This document shows positions 17,058 through 26,192 of a stretch of 64,000 nt of DNA, piece after piece. Source of the DNA: Aureispira anguillae (GTDB lineage Bacteria > Bacteroidota > Bacteroidia > Chitinophagales > Saprospiraceae). The notes below the pieces were generated by a model. The model had not been told where the DNA came from, did not search any database, and worked only from the letters and a program-made list of their open reading frames with translations. Position numbers and translations under genes: made by a program. The DNA is taken from NCBI RefSeq assembly GCF_026000115.1, contig NZ_AP026867.1, positions 2,511,501 through 2,575,500 on the forward strand, given 5' to 3'. Each line of letters begins with the position of its first letter. The first letter of the stretch is position 1.

Positions 17058-20000
17058 ATGCCCGAATTCGTACATTTACACTCTCACACTCAATTTTCAC
17101 TGTTGGACGGAGCCTCTAACATTGATGTTTTGATGGAAAAAGCGGCTGCCGACAATATGAAAGCTGTGGCTTTAACAGACCATGGAAACATGTTTGGTGC
17201 TTTCAAATTTGTCGCTGCTGCCGAAAAACACGGCATCAAACCAATTGTTGGTTGTGAATTCTATTTGGTTGAAAATCGTCACAAACAATCTTTTGCCAAA
17301 GCAAAGGGAGAACGAGACAAACGCTATCACCAATTGATGTTAGCAAAAAACCAAATTGGTTACCAAAACTTGTGTAAGCTTTGTTCTTATGGCTTCATGG
17401 AAGGACTTTACAGTAAATTTCCTCGTATTGATAAGGAGCTAATCGAAAAACATCACGAAGGGCTTATTGTCACTAGTTGTTGTGTGGGTGCTGAAATTCC
17501 TCAAGCAATTATTGAAGGGAATATCGAAAAAGCAGAAGAATTATTAAAATGGTGGCTCAATATTTTTGGAGAGGATTACTATATAGAAATTCAACGACAT
17601 AGAGGTCTAGAGGATCTGGATATCTTCAAAGATGGAAAACGAACATTTAGTGGGGTCAGTCAAGAAGATGTCAATCAAGTTTTACTTGGTTTTGCCAAGA
17701 AATACAATGTCAAAGTTATTGCGACCAATGATGCCCATTATGTAGAGGAAGAAGATTGGCAAGCACATGATATGTTGCTTTGTATTAATACAGGGTCTTT
17801 GGTAGAAGATACGAATCGTTTTAAATTTTCTAGTTCTGATTTTTATTTCAAATCTCAGGCTGAAATGAATGCCATCTTTACCGATGTGCCCGATTCTATT
17901 GCCAATACCATGGAAATTTACGACAAAGTGGATAAGCTAACCTTGGCTAGAGATATTTTGTTGCCTGCGTTTCCCTTGCCTCAACAGTTTAAAACACAAG
18001 ATGACTTTTTGCGCCACCTAACTTATGAAGGAGCCAAACGACGGTATGGCATAATTACCCCTGAAATAGCAGAACGTTTAGATTTTGAATTGGACGTTAT
18101 TCGCAACTCGGGCTATCCAGGTTATTTTTTGATTGTACAAGACTTTACAACTGAGGCGAGAAACATGGGCGTTTCGGTAGGTCCTGGTCGTGGTTCTGCG
18201 GCGGGTTCTGCGGTAGCTTATTGCTTGGGAATTACCAATATAGATCCCATTAAGTACGATTTGCTATTTGAGCGTTTTTTGAACCCAGAACGGGTATCTA
18301 TGCCCGATATTGATATTGACTTTGATGATGTTGGTCGATCCAAAGTAATGGATTATGTGATTGAGAAATACGGTCGAAATCAAGTTGCCCAAATTATTAC
18401 TTATGGTTCTATGGCCGCCAAAAGTTCTTTGCAGGATGTTGGTCGAGTGATGAACATTCCTTTATCGGATGTTATCAATGTAAAAAAACAGTTTCCAGAT
18501 GATTTGGGAGCAACCTTAAAAAAGGTATTGGCAGACGGAGATGTCCACCCCAAATTAAAAGGGAAACTCAACTCTGAAGAACTCGAAAAAGCGTATCAAT
18601 TTAGAAATCTTGCCCAAGAAGATAATGAAATTGGAACGATGATTCGCAATGCTCACAAACTTGAAGGGTCTATCCGAAACACAGGTATTCATGCTTGTGG
18701 TGTGGTCATCACACCAGACGACATTACCAATTTTGTGCCTGTTACGGTGGCCAAAGACTCCGATCTATTGGTTTCTCAGTTTGATAACTCAGTAGCAGAG
18801 GATGCAGGTTTATTAAAAATGGATTTTTTGGGGCTTAAGACCCTAACCATCATCAAAGATGCTTGTAAAATCATCAAGGCAAAGCATGGTGTTGAAATTG
18901 AACCTGACGAAATACCCTTGGACGACAAAAAGACGTATGAGCTTTTCCAACGTGGCGAAACGATTGGTGTGTTCCAATATGAGAGTCCTGGTATGCAAAA
19001 ATACATGCGTGAATTAACGCCTACTGAATTTTCGGATCTCATTGCTATGAATGCCTTGTATCGCCCTGGTCCGATTGCCTATATTCCGCTCTTTATTGAT
19101 CGTAAACACGGTAGAGAACCGATTCAGTACGATTTGGATGACATGAAGGAATATCTGGAAGAAACCTATGGTATTACCGTCTACCAAGAGCAAGTTATGT
19201 TGTTGTCTCAAAAATTGGCTGGTTTTACCAAGGGGGAAGCGGATATGTTGCGTAAGGCAATGGGGAAAAAGAAAAAGAAGTTGATTGACCAGATGTTTCC
19301 TAAGTTTGAGGAAGGCTGTGCCAAAAATGGTCATACAGGAGATGTTGTCAAAAAAATCTGGAAAGATTGGGAGGCTTTTGCCTCTTATGCCTTTAACAAA
19401 TCGCACTCGACTTGTTATGCCTTTGTTGCTTTCCAAACGGCTTATCTCAAGGCGCATTATCCCGCTGAGTTTATGGCTTCGGTTTTAACCCATAACAAAA
19501 GTGACATCTCCAAAGTAAACTTCTTTTTGCAAGAATGTAAAAATCAAAATGTTGAAGTATTGGGGCCTGACATTAACGAAAGTTATATGAATTTTTCTGT
19601 AAACAAAGAAGGAAAAGTTCGTTTTGGCCTTTCGGCTCTAAAAGGTGTTGGAGAGGGTCCTGTTGAAGAAATTCTCAACACCAAAAAAGAATCTGGGGAG
19701 CCTTATAAAGATATTTTTGACGTTGTTCGCCGAATCAATTTACGAGTTGCCAACAAAAAATGCTTTGAAAGTCTTGCTTATGGCGGTGCTTTTGATGCTT
19801 TTGGCTTAGATCGGGCGCTCTATTTTACCAAAATGGATGGCAAACATACCTTTTTAGAACTGGTGCTTCGCTATGGCAATGCCTACCAAAAGCAAAAGTC
19901 TGAAATGGCATTCTCGCTTTTTGGTGCTGATGCTGTTGATGAAACAATGCCAACACCCAAACTTCCAGAAAATGTTACCGAATGGAACTTGATGGAAAAA

Positions 20001-20624
20001 CTCAAAAAGGAGAAAGAGGTTACGGGGATTTATTTGAGTGGTCATCCGCTAGATGATTACCGCCTAGAAATTTCTAAGTTTACTAAGACTATTAATAGAC
20101 TGGATGAATTCAAAGACCAAGAAGTTGCTATTGCTGGCATCATTACTTCTGTTAATCATCGAGTGAGTCAAAAAGGTAGCCTCTTTGGTTTTGTTGGAAT
20201 CGAAGATTATGAAGGGACTAATTTTGAATTTGGTTTATTTGGAGATAATTACTTAAAACATCGTCATCTATTAGAAACCGACACCGTTATTTATATCAAA
20301 GGGAAATACCAAAAAAGTTGGAGAGATCCCAACCAATTTGAATTAAGAATCAACGAAATTCAGCTGTTGGATGAAGTAGGAAGCTCCAAAATCAAGGGAA
20401 TTGCCATTAATCTTCCTATTCAATTGCTTACTCCACAACTGATTGATCAATTAGATATGATTTGCGATAAGCACAAGGGGGAACAACAATTTTCTGTCAA
20501 TTTACTAGATGCAGCCAATAAAATTATCCTCCAATTGGATTCTAGCAATCGACGAATTAATGCGGATAGCTTGTTTATTACAGAGATAGAAAAATTAGAC
20601 TTGAGTTATAAAATGTTGAGTTAA
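17058..20624 (+). CDS. dnaE: DNA polymerase III alpha subunit
   Basis: An 1188-residue replicative polymerase. The N-terminal PHP domain begins 'FVHLHSHTQFSLLDGAS' with metal-ligand histidines at 8 and 10 and 'LTDHGNMFG'. The polymerase core has 'GPGRGSAAGSAVAYCLGI' and the catalytic aspartates in 'MPDIDIDFDD' (Asp417, Asp419). The fingers and beta-clamp-binding region contain 'NALYRPGPIAYIPLFIDRKHG' and 'SYAFNKSHSTCYAFVAFQTAYLKAHYP'. A C-terminal OB fold is visible near 1025-1110 ('VAIAGIITSVNHRVSQKGSLFGFVGIEDYEG'). Length is normal for DnaE. It acts as the catalytic subunit of the replisome in the cytosol. It is followed by its own hairpin and then a DUF6940 gene. Confidence 0.98.
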   Translation: MPEFVHLHSHTQFSLLDGASNIDVLMEKAAADNMKAVALTDHGNMFGAFKFVAAAEKHGIKPIVGCEFYLVENRHKQSFAKAKGERDKRYHQLMLAKNQIGYQNLCKLCSYGFMEGLYSKFPRIDKELIEKHHEGLIVTSCCVGAEIPQAIIEGNIEKAEELLKWWLNIFGEDYYIEIQRHRGLEDLDIFKDGKRTFSGVSQEDVNQVLLGFAKKYNVKVIATNDAHYVEEEDWQAHDMLLCINTGSLVEDTNRFKFSSSDFYFKSQAEMNAIFTDVPDSIANTMEIYDKVDKLTLARDILLPAFPLPQQFKTQDDFLRHLTYEGAKRRYGIITPEIAERLDFELDVIRNSGYPGYFLIVQDFTTEARNMGVSVGPGRGSAAGSAVAYCLGITNIDPIKYDLLFERFLNPERVSMPDIDIDFDDVGRSKVMDYVIEKYGRNQVAQIITYGSMAAKSSLQDVGRVMNIPLSDVINVKKQFPDDLGATLKKVLADGDVHPKLKGKLNSEELEKAYQFRNLAQEDNEIGTMIRNAHKLEGSIRNTGIHACGVVITPDDITNFVPVTVAKDSDLLVSQFDNSVAEDAGLLKMDFLGLKTLTIIKDACKIIKAKHGVEIEPDEIPLDDKKTYELFQRGETIGVFQYESPGMQKYMRELTPTEFSDLIAMNALYRPGPIAYIPLFIDRKHGREPIQYDLDDMKEYLEETYGITVYQEQVMLLSQKLAGFTKGEADMLRKAMGKKKKKLIDQMFPKFEEGCAKNGHTGDVVKKIWKDWEAFASYAFNKSHSTCYAFVAFQTAYLKAHYPAEFMASVLTHNKSDISKVNFFLQECKNQNVEVLGPDINESYMNFSVNKEGKVRFGLSALKGVGEGPVEEILNTKKESGEPYKDIFDVVRRINLRVANKKCFESLAYGGAFDAFGLDRALYFTKMDGKHTFLELVLRYGNAYQKQKSEMAFSLFGADAVDETMPTPKLPENVTEWNLMEKLKKEKEVTGIYLSGHPLDDYRLEISKFTKTINRLDEFKDQEVAIAGIITSVNHRVSQKGSLFGFVGIEDYEGTNFEFGLFGDNYLKHRHLLETDTVIYIKGKYQKSWRDPNQFELRINEIQLLDEVGSSKIKGIAINLPIQLLTPQLIDQLDMICDKHKGEQQFSVNLLDAANKIILQLDSSNRRINADSLFITEIEKLDLSYKMLS

Positions 20625-20631
20625 AATGATA

Positions 20632-20665
20632 CCCCCTATACTTGTTCATTAATCGGTATAGGGGG
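20632..20665 (+). terminator. Hairpin after dnaE, likely terminator
   Basis: A 10-bp perfect stem CCCCCTATAC/GTATAGGGGG with a 14-base loop starts 8 bases after the dnaE stop. The following AATAAAATTTC is only weakly T-rich, so it may slow rather than fully stop transcription. Confidence 0.55.
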
Positions 20666-20686
20666 AATAAAATTTCAAATAAATAG

Positions 20687-21268
20687 ATGTTCCAATATAC
20701 CGAAAAAGTCTTAGCTAAAAACACCTTTCAGTTTCGGATAAAACAAGAAGATAAGCTATTAACCTTTGGCAATGTCATCCAGCTTTGGAAAACGTCGGCT
20801 TTATTCCGAACCTTTTATACCCAACTCCTTAGAGAAGTTCCTTTTCTAGCTTTTTTCTGGGAGAACAGCCCCTTTACCAACAATAGTTTGGATCAACCCT
20901 ATGAGTTTGTAGTCGTTGGAACAGATGCTTTTAATGGAAAAAAGCCTAATGCGCTTTCGTTTAATCAGTATTTCTCCATTGAACAACCTGTCATTTCTTT
21001 TCCCAATTTGGGTAAGAATGCTCAGTTAGTTGTACCTTGTCCACTCTCCAACTCTTATGAAGTTTATACCCACTTAGGGAGTTTTATCCGAAATGCACCT
21101 GTTCAACAAATCGATCGTTTTTGGCAAGTAATGGGTCATGAAGTAGAAAAACACCTCAACGAATGCCCACTTTGGCTCAGTACTTCTGGTTTGGGAGTCT
21201 ATTGGTTGCATGTTCGATTAGATCAACGCCCCAAATACTATAGTCATTCTCCCTACAAAAGCTTTTGA
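20687..21268 (+). CDS. DUF6940 family protein
   Basis: A 193-residue cytosolic protein with the conserved string of motifs I associate with DUF6940: 'FLAFFWENSPFTNNSLDQPYEFVVVGTDAF', 'VISFPNLGKNAQLVVPCPL', 'YTHLGSFIRNAPVQQIDRFWQVMG' and the closing 'WLSTSGLGVYWLHVRLDQRPKYYSHSPY'. The strong conservation of Trp, His, Arg and Tyr in the last segment suggests a binding site, but no function is known. It sits between dnaE and the Fur-family gene on the same strand, with a hairpin separating it from dnaE. Confidence 0.7.
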   Translation: MFQYTEKVLAKNTFQFRIKQEDKLLTFGNVIQLWKTSALFRTFYTQLLREVPFLAFFWENSPFTNNSLDQPYEFVVVGTDAFNGKKPNALSFNQYFSIEQPVISFPNLGKNAQLVVPCPLSNSYEVYTHLGSFIRNAPVQQIDRFWQVMGHEVEKHLNECPLWLSTSGLGVYWLHVRLDQRPKYYSHSPYKSF

Positions 21269-21338
21269 ACATTATTAGGAAATGCGGCAAGATTGCTTTA
21301 TTTTTATAGGCATAAAGTAACCGAAAGATATTATTTTG

Positions 21339-21725
21339 ATGAAGTCAACTAGAAATACTGCTGCCAAATCCGCCATACACAAACTACTAAAAGATTCTAC
21401 CACAGCCTTATCTCATCGAGATATTCAAGATCAAGTAGGAGAATTGTGCAATCGTGTTACGATCTATAGAATTCTAGATCGTTTAGTTGAAGAAGGTGAA
21501 ATTCACAAAATTGTAAATACAGATGGAGTCATTAAATATGCCACTTGTCACCAATGTGAAGCGCATCACCACCACAGTCATAATCATGTGCATTTTAGCT
21601 GTACAAAATGTCATTCTGTGACTTGTTTAGACGATGTCAAACCAAGCTATACACTTCCTGCAAACTACTTGGTTAAAGAAGTTAATTTTACCTTATCGGG
21701 TATCTGCCCCAATTGTATCGAGTAG
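21339..21725 (+). CDS. Fur-family metalloregulator
   Basis: I chose ATG 21339; an in-frame TTG directly before it gives one extra residue. The 128-residue protein has the Fur winged helix ('ALSHRDIQDQVGELCNRVTIYRILDRLVEEGEIHKI') and a C-terminal dimerisation domain with a His-rich metal site ('CEAHHHHSHNHVHFSC'). Two structural zinc CxxC pairs lie at 88-91 and 123-126. The His-rich loop is compatible with a Zur- or Fur-type sensor. I cannot decide between iron and zinc. It represses metal-uptake genes in known relatives; the target here is unknown. Confidence 0.9.
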   Translation: MKSTRNTAAKSAIHKLLKDSTTALSHRDIQDQVGELCNRVTIYRILDRLVEEGEIHKIVNTDGVIKYATCHQCEAHHHHSHNHVHFSCTKCHSVTCLDDVKPSYTLPANYLVKEVNFTLSGICPNCIE

Positions 21726-21759
21726 GTTATTTTGTTCCTTTGTTAAGTTTTACCTTTTC

Positions 21760-22380
21760 ATGAAAAAACAGCTCCTTTATTCCGTTTTCATCACCCTTTT
21801 TTTAGGTTTAATGGCAAATGGACTATGGCTCTATGAAATCAAGGTAATAATTGGCTGGTCGGGACTTAAATGGTTAAACTACGAGCATAAATCCATCTTT
21901 ATCATTAACGCCTTGGTTAATCTTGCTTACTGCATTCCTCTTTGGAATAATGAGCTTGTCCGAAAGGAAAAAAAGTCAAAACTCCTAGCCCTTTTTGCGC
22001 TTTATTGCTGTACTCTACTCGCCTATTACTCTACCAAACTTGTACTTTTTTATTGGATGTTCCCCTTTCTTAGCATTACAGTAAGTACCCCCTTTCTCAT
22101 TTATCTATTTAGCTCCAAGCTTATCCATCCGATCAAAAAAACAGCAATTATTTTTTTGACAATGGGCATTTTGTTTGCCATTTTCATGAGTTCTTTTACG
22201 CTTGATTATATTCCAGGCTATGGAGGAACAAGTGGCTTTGTAGATGCTACAAAGATGGGTTATCCCTATTTTTGGATTACCATAATGATGGGAGGAATTG
22301 GAAATATCACAGCACAAAGCTTACTAATTGATCCATCCAACGTTTCTCGGATGAATACAGATGACATTCTAGATGCCTAG
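21760..22380 (+). CDS. Polytopic membrane protein, unknown
   Basis: The start is set at ATG 21760 (206 residues), after the Fur gene stop. The open frame that begins at 21634 overlaps the Fur gene and is not plausible. Five or six membrane helices are visible ('LLYSVFITLFLGLMANGLWLY', 'IIFLTMGILFAIFMSSF', 'WITIMMGGIGNITAQSLLI'). A charged loop, 'NELVRKEKKSK', separates helices two and three. No family is recognised. It is 34 bases downstream of the Fur-family gene on the same strand, so co-transcription is likely. Its stop nearly abuts the convergent DUF4296 gene. Confidence 0.65.
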   Translation: MKKQLLYSVFITLFLGLMANGLWLYEIKVIIGWSGLKWLNYEHKSIFIINALVNLAYCIPLWNNELVRKEKKSKLLALFALYCCTLLAYYSTKLVLFYWMFPFLSITVSTPFLIYLFSSKLIHPIKKTAIIFLTMGILFAIFMSSFTLDYIPGYGGTSGFVDATKMGYPYFWITIMMGGIGNITAQSLLIDPSNVSRMNTDDILDA

Positions 22381-22381
22381 T

Positions 22382-22765
22382 CTATTTATCCGCTTTTTTC
22401 TTTTCCGCAGCAATCTTTTTTTCTTCTGCTAACTCTGAAATAACCTCTTGGTACAAAGAATCTAAGGCAGGAGGATCGGTGAAATAAGCATGCATACTTT
22501 GGTCAAATTCATCTTGATCTACATCGTGCAATTTAAAAATTTGTCCATAATACATTCTAGCAAGACTATCTTTGGAACGACGATCCGCCACTTCCGTTAA
22601 TAAGGCCTCTGCCAAATGAATATCCCTCAAAATTAACTTTATTTTATCCTCGCTAAGAATAGGCGTTTCTTTGGGAATTGGTTGATAACAACTAGAAAAA
22701 AGTATGGCTACCAGAGCAGCCATACTTCCCATTTTTTTATATAGAATTTTACGATTCAATTGCAT
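22382..22765 (-). CDS. DUF4296 lipoprotein
   Basis: A 127-residue protein with lipobox 'ILFSSC' (Cys26). The DUF4296 core follows: 'PILSEDKIKLILRDIHLAEALL' and 'YYGQIFKLHDVDQDEFDQSMHAYF', ending in a Lys/Glu-rich helix. This is a small Bacteroidota-restricted family of unknown role. Its start lies one base after the glnN stop, so it is probably co-transcribed with glutamine synthetase. No functional connection is evident. Confidence 0.85.
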   Translation of the reverse strand: MQLNRKILYKKMGSMAALVAILFSSCYQPIPKETPILSEDKIKLILRDIHLAEALLTEVADRRSKDSLARMYYGQIFKLHDVDQDEFDQSMHAYFTDPPALDSLYQEVISELAEEKKIAAEKKKADK

Positions 22766-22766
22766 T

Positions 22767-24944
22767 TTATCTTAAAAACAATAATTCACGATATTTTACC
22801 AATGGCCAAACCTCATCATCTGTCAATTGCTCCAAATCATCGGCAGCATTGCGCAGTTCTTCCATGATTGGTTTTACCTTGTCACAATAAGCAAACGCCT
22901 TTTCTCTAGCATCTAATGCTCCTGCTTTTACTCGTTCTGCCTTCATTTGGTAAGCACAATCTTTAATGGTATTGATATAAGATGAAATATCTTTTACCAG
23001 CGCTAGTTGTGCCGTATAAGCATCCTCTCCTAGACCTACTGCTTTTAATGCTGTAATATTTTGAAGCAATCTAGTTTGATAATCAACTGCAACAGGCAAA
23101 ATTTGATTCATACACATTTCAGCCATCGTACGAGATTCAATCTGAAGTTTTAACGCATAATCCTCTAGGCGAACATCATAATGAGCATGTAGTTCTTCTT
23201 CTGACAAAATTCCAGATTCAACAAACAAATCTTTGATTTCCTTATTAGAATAAGCCTCTAATGCTCTAGGCGTATCGCCATAATTTCCTAGCCCTCTACG
23301 AGCTGCTTCATCTTTCCATTCTTCGCTATAACCATCTCCCTCAAAACGAATATTCTTAGATTCCTGAATGTAATTCTTTAGAACCGTCAAAATTGCTTGA
23401 TCTTTGGGCATATTGCTAGCCATCAAAATTTGAACATCTTGGTAGAATTCTCTGAGTTGTTTGCCCACAATCATATTCATAATGGTCATTGGAGCAGCAC
23501 AGTTTACAGTAGAACCAGCCATGCGAATTTCAAACTTGTTTCCAGTAAAGGCAAACGGCGACGTTCTATTTCTATCCGTATTATCCAATTCCAAATTAGG
23601 CACCTTGCTCAACAAATTTAAGGCTTTTTTCACACCATCAGCCGTTACATCAACCCCTTTTTCGATCTCATCCAAAACCTTTGTTAAGGCTTCTCCAATA
23701 AACACAGAAATAATAGCTGGAGGGGCTTCATTCGCTCCTAAACGGTGGTCGTTGGAAGCCGAAGTAACACTAGCACGCAAAATGTCAGCATATTTATAAA
23801 CCGCTTGGATTGTGTTTACAAAAAAGGCTAAAAATTGTAAATTTTTGCCTGGCTCCTTACCTGGAGAAAGCAAATTTTTGCCCGTGTTGGTTGCAACAGA
23901 CCAGTTGTTGTGTTTTCCTGATCCATTTACCCCTGCGTATGGTTTCTCGTGAAACAAGACACGCAATTTGTGACGAATCGCAACTCGTTCCATAATGTCC
24001 ATCAACAATTGATTGTGATCCACCGCAATGTTTACATCTTCGTAAATTGGAGCAAACTCATATTGACAAGGAGCAACTTCGTTATGACGAGTACGCAAAG
24101 GAATCCCCAACTTATAACATTCTTGTTCCAAGTCTGTCATATAAGCATAAACACGTTCTGGAATCGTTCCAAAATAATGATCGTCCAACTGTTGTCCTTT
24201 AGGAGCCAAACGGCCTAATAAAGTACGACCTGTCATCACTAAATCTGGACGTGCATTAAACAAGGCTTCATCCAATAAAAAATACTCTTGTTCCCAGCCC
24301 AATGTCACAGAGATTTTTGTGATATTTTCATCAAACAACTGGCAAACATCAATTGCTGAACGCTCTAAAAACGCCTGCGATTTTAACAATGGCAATTTAT
24401 AATCCAACGATTGTCCTCCATAGGTAACAAAGATTGTTGGAATACAAAGTGTTTTTTGATTGTTCACATCCAAAATAAAAGCAGGAGAAGTTGGGTCCCA
24501 AGCAGTATATCCTCTAGCCTCGAACGTGGTTCGCAAACCACCACCAGGGAAACTAGAACCATCTGGTTCTTGCTGTACCAATTCATTTCCTGTAAATTCC
24601 TCGATTGCCTCTCCGTCCCCATTCAATGTAAAAAAGGAGTCATGCTTTTCAGCAGTACGCCCTGTCAATGGCTGAAACCAATGTGCATAGTGCGTTACCC
24701 CTTTGCTTAAGGCCCACTTTTTCATGGATTCAGCAACATGATCTGCCAAATCTCTATCTAAGTTAACCCCAGCATCAATAATGGCTTTAAATTGTTTGTA
24801 TGACTTGGGAGCAAGAAATTGTTTCATAGTGTCATCACTAAAAACATTGCAACCAAACATTTCAGAAACATTGGAAGATAAAGGGGGAGTATTAAACTTT
24901 TTACGGTTGGATAACAGATCTAGAGCTTTAAATCTACTGTTCAT
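22767..24944 (-). CDS. glnN: Glutamine synthetase type III
   Basis: A 725-residue protein, the normal length for GSIII, which makes glutamine from glutamate, ammonia and ATP. Diagnostic segments include 'YAHWFQPLTGRTAEKHDSF', 'PDGSSFPGGGLRTTFEARGYTAWDPTSPAFI', 'GWEQEYFLLDEALF', 'RHNEVAPCQYEFAPIYEDVNIAVDHNQLLMDIM' and 'RVLFHEKPYAGVNGSGKHNNWS'. These hold the Glu and His metal ligands. 'NRTSPFAFTGNKFEIRMAGS' closes the active site. It is the main ammonia-assimilating enzyme in many Bacteroidota. A -7 box TACATTTG lies about 70 bases upstream and a small hairpin lies in the leader. It is followed directly by a DUF4296 lipoprotein gene. Confidence 0.97.
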   Translation of the reverse strand: MNSRFKALDLLSNRKKFNTPPLSSNVSEMFGCNVFSDDTMKQFLAPKSYKQFKAIIDAGVNLDRDLADHVAESMKKWALSKGVTHYAHWFQPLTGRTAEKHDSFFTLNGDGEAIEEFTGNELVQQEPDGSSFPGGGLRTTFEARGYTAWDPTSPAFILDVNNQKTLCIPTIFVTYGGQSLDYKLPLLKSQAFLERSAIDVCQLFDENITKISVTLGWEQEYFLLDEALFNARPDLVMTGRTLLGRLAPKGQQLDDHYFGTIPERVYAYMTDLEQECYKLGIPLRTRHNEVAPCQYEFAPIYEDVNIAVDHNQLLMDIMERVAIRHKLRVLFHEKPYAGVNGSGKHNNWSVATNTGKNLLSPGKEPGKNLQFLAFFVNTIQAVYKYADILRASVTSASNDHRLGANEAPPAIISVFIGEALTKVLDEIEKGVDVTADGVKKALNLLSKVPNLELDNTDRNRTSPFAFTGNKFEIRMAGSTVNCAAPMTIMNMIVGKQLREFYQDVQILMASNMPKDQAILTVLKNYIQESKNIRFEGDGYSEEWKDEAARRGLGNYGDTPRALEAYSNKEIKDLFVESGILSEEELHAHYDVRLEDYALKLQIESRTMAEMCMNQILPVAVDYQTRLLQNITALKAVGLGEDAYTAQLALVKDISSYINTIKDCAYQMKAERVKAGALDAREKAFAYCDKVKPIMEELRNAADDLEQLTDDEVWPLVKYRELLFLR

Positions 24945-24964
24945 GACTTTGATGAATTTTTTTA

Positions 24965-25019
24965 AAATGGGCTTATTGACCCATTTAGATGAAAATTACT
25001 TTATTTTGGCGCAAATGTA
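24965..25019 (-). promoter_or_regulatory. glnN promoter -7 box and leader hairpin
   Basis: On the minus strand TACATTTG (25019-25012) fits the TAnnTTTG -7 box. Between it and the glnN ATG is a 7-bp hairpin (AAATGGG/CCCATTT, 24965-24986) ending about 20 bases before the start codon. No -33 TTG was found at the usual spacing. Confidence 0.4.
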
Positions 25020-25113
25020 AGTAAATTGTTACTTAAAAGATGGTTAAAGGCTAATAAATTTGAAATTATTTTCTCCCTTCTTATTCAGCGCTAACTTCGA
25101 TATCTAATACGAT

Positions 25114-25575
25114 TTATTTCAATTTGTTATAACTAGGAATTTCTTCTAAAAATTGAAACTGCTTGTTTTCATAATCTATCTTTGAGCAGTAATTGACAGG
25201 GCCATTGGTCACGATCAAATAGGGAACTTTTAACGTCATATTATAACGTGCAATCTGTTCAAAAACTTTTTGATCTACTTTTACCTTAGCAGACTTGCAT
25301 TCTACCAGTACGATAGGCTCAAAATCGGCATCAAAAACTAAAATATCGCATCGTTTGCTCATTGTATTTACGTCCAAGCCCATTTCAACACGAATCTTAT
25401 TCTTAGGGTAAGATTTTTCTTCGATCAAATAATGAAGGATCAATTGGCGAACAACTTCTTCTGGTGTCAAAACCAAGTACTTTTTTCGTATAAGATCAAA
25501 AACGTATTTATTGGCGTTCTTGTATTTTATATCCAGCCGATCCTGATAATTTAATAAATTTATATTTAATAACAT
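25114..25575 (-). CDS. HsdR N-terminal-like nuclease domain protein, orphan
   Basis: A 153-residue protein consisting only of the type I restriction enzyme R-subunit N-terminal domain: 'LTPEEVVRQLILHYLIEEKSYPKNKIRVEM', then 'RCDILVFDADFEPIVLVECKSAK'. A PD-(D/E)xK set is visible as Asp77, Glu92-x-Lys94 and Gln107. The catalytic residues look intact, so a nuclease activity is possible. There is no helicase, specificity or methylase gene nearby, so this is not a restriction system. Stand-alone members are common in Bacteroidota and their role is unknown. It is monocistronic. Confidence 0.8.
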   Translation of the reverse strand: MLLNINLLNYQDRLDIKYKNANKYVFDLIRKKYLVLTPEEVVRQLILHYLIEEKSYPKNKIRVEMGLDVNTMSKRCDILVFDADFEPIVLVECKSAKVKVDQKVFEQIARYNMTLKVPYLIVTNGPVNYCSKIDYENKQFQFLEEIPSYNKLK

Positions 25576-26192
25576 GAATATATTTTTGGTAGGCTATTTT
25601 GCAAAAAACATTACCGAATAGTAGGTTTTATCGCATAAACAACCTTGCAAACTAAATTTTATTAAAGCATAACAAACTACTAAACAAACACTTAATTCTA
25701 TAAATTATTAGTTATTTTTCATTAAAAGAACAGTTATTCAATTTATTATTACTATACTTGCATTGCAAATGTAAATAATAACAATCGCAAATATTAGACA
25801 TTATCACGAAACGAAGTTCATGAACTATATCATGACCAAAGGAAATAAATTTACTTTTCCAAAGTATGGATTCTTTTTATTAAACCAAAAGTTACCACAA
25901 AGGAATAACAATTTAACAAACGGTATACTATTGTACCTTTTTAATCCAAAATAAATTTCCTTAATCCTAAAATGCCTACTTGGATTTCTTATGAATGTTT
26001 CCCCCATTCATTTATCAAAAAATTAGCATAATGTAGAATGATCTAATTTCTTCATAAAAAGATTGAACACTAGTTTTCAAGCTTTTTAATTACGATTTCT
26101 ACGCTTCCACAACAAATTTCACCTGTTTGTCTTCTCTCCTGTATTCCTATAAATTTTCTTTTTATTATATAAACATTTTAACTCAAATTTTT
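25576..26192. other. 617-bp AT-rich intergenic region
   Basis: No gene is supported. A 60-codon minus-strand frame (25825-26007) has no recognisable features. A short inverted pair (AAGGAAAT near 25847 and ATTTCCTT near 25958) is seen but is weak. The last 70 bases presumably hold the promoter and leader of the T9SS repeat protein gene. Confidence 0.4.

Noticed and set aside
19014-19457. 147-codon antisense frame inside dnaE
   Set aside because: It is a shadow of a strongly conserved gene on the other strand, with no domain or start context.
25114-25575. Calling a type I restriction-modification system
   Set aside because: Only the HsdR N-terminal domain is present; helicase, HsdM and HsdS are absent from the window.
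25825-26007. 60-codon minus-strand frame in the 25.6-26.2 kb spacer
   Set aside because: No domain, no start context and low-complexity composition.
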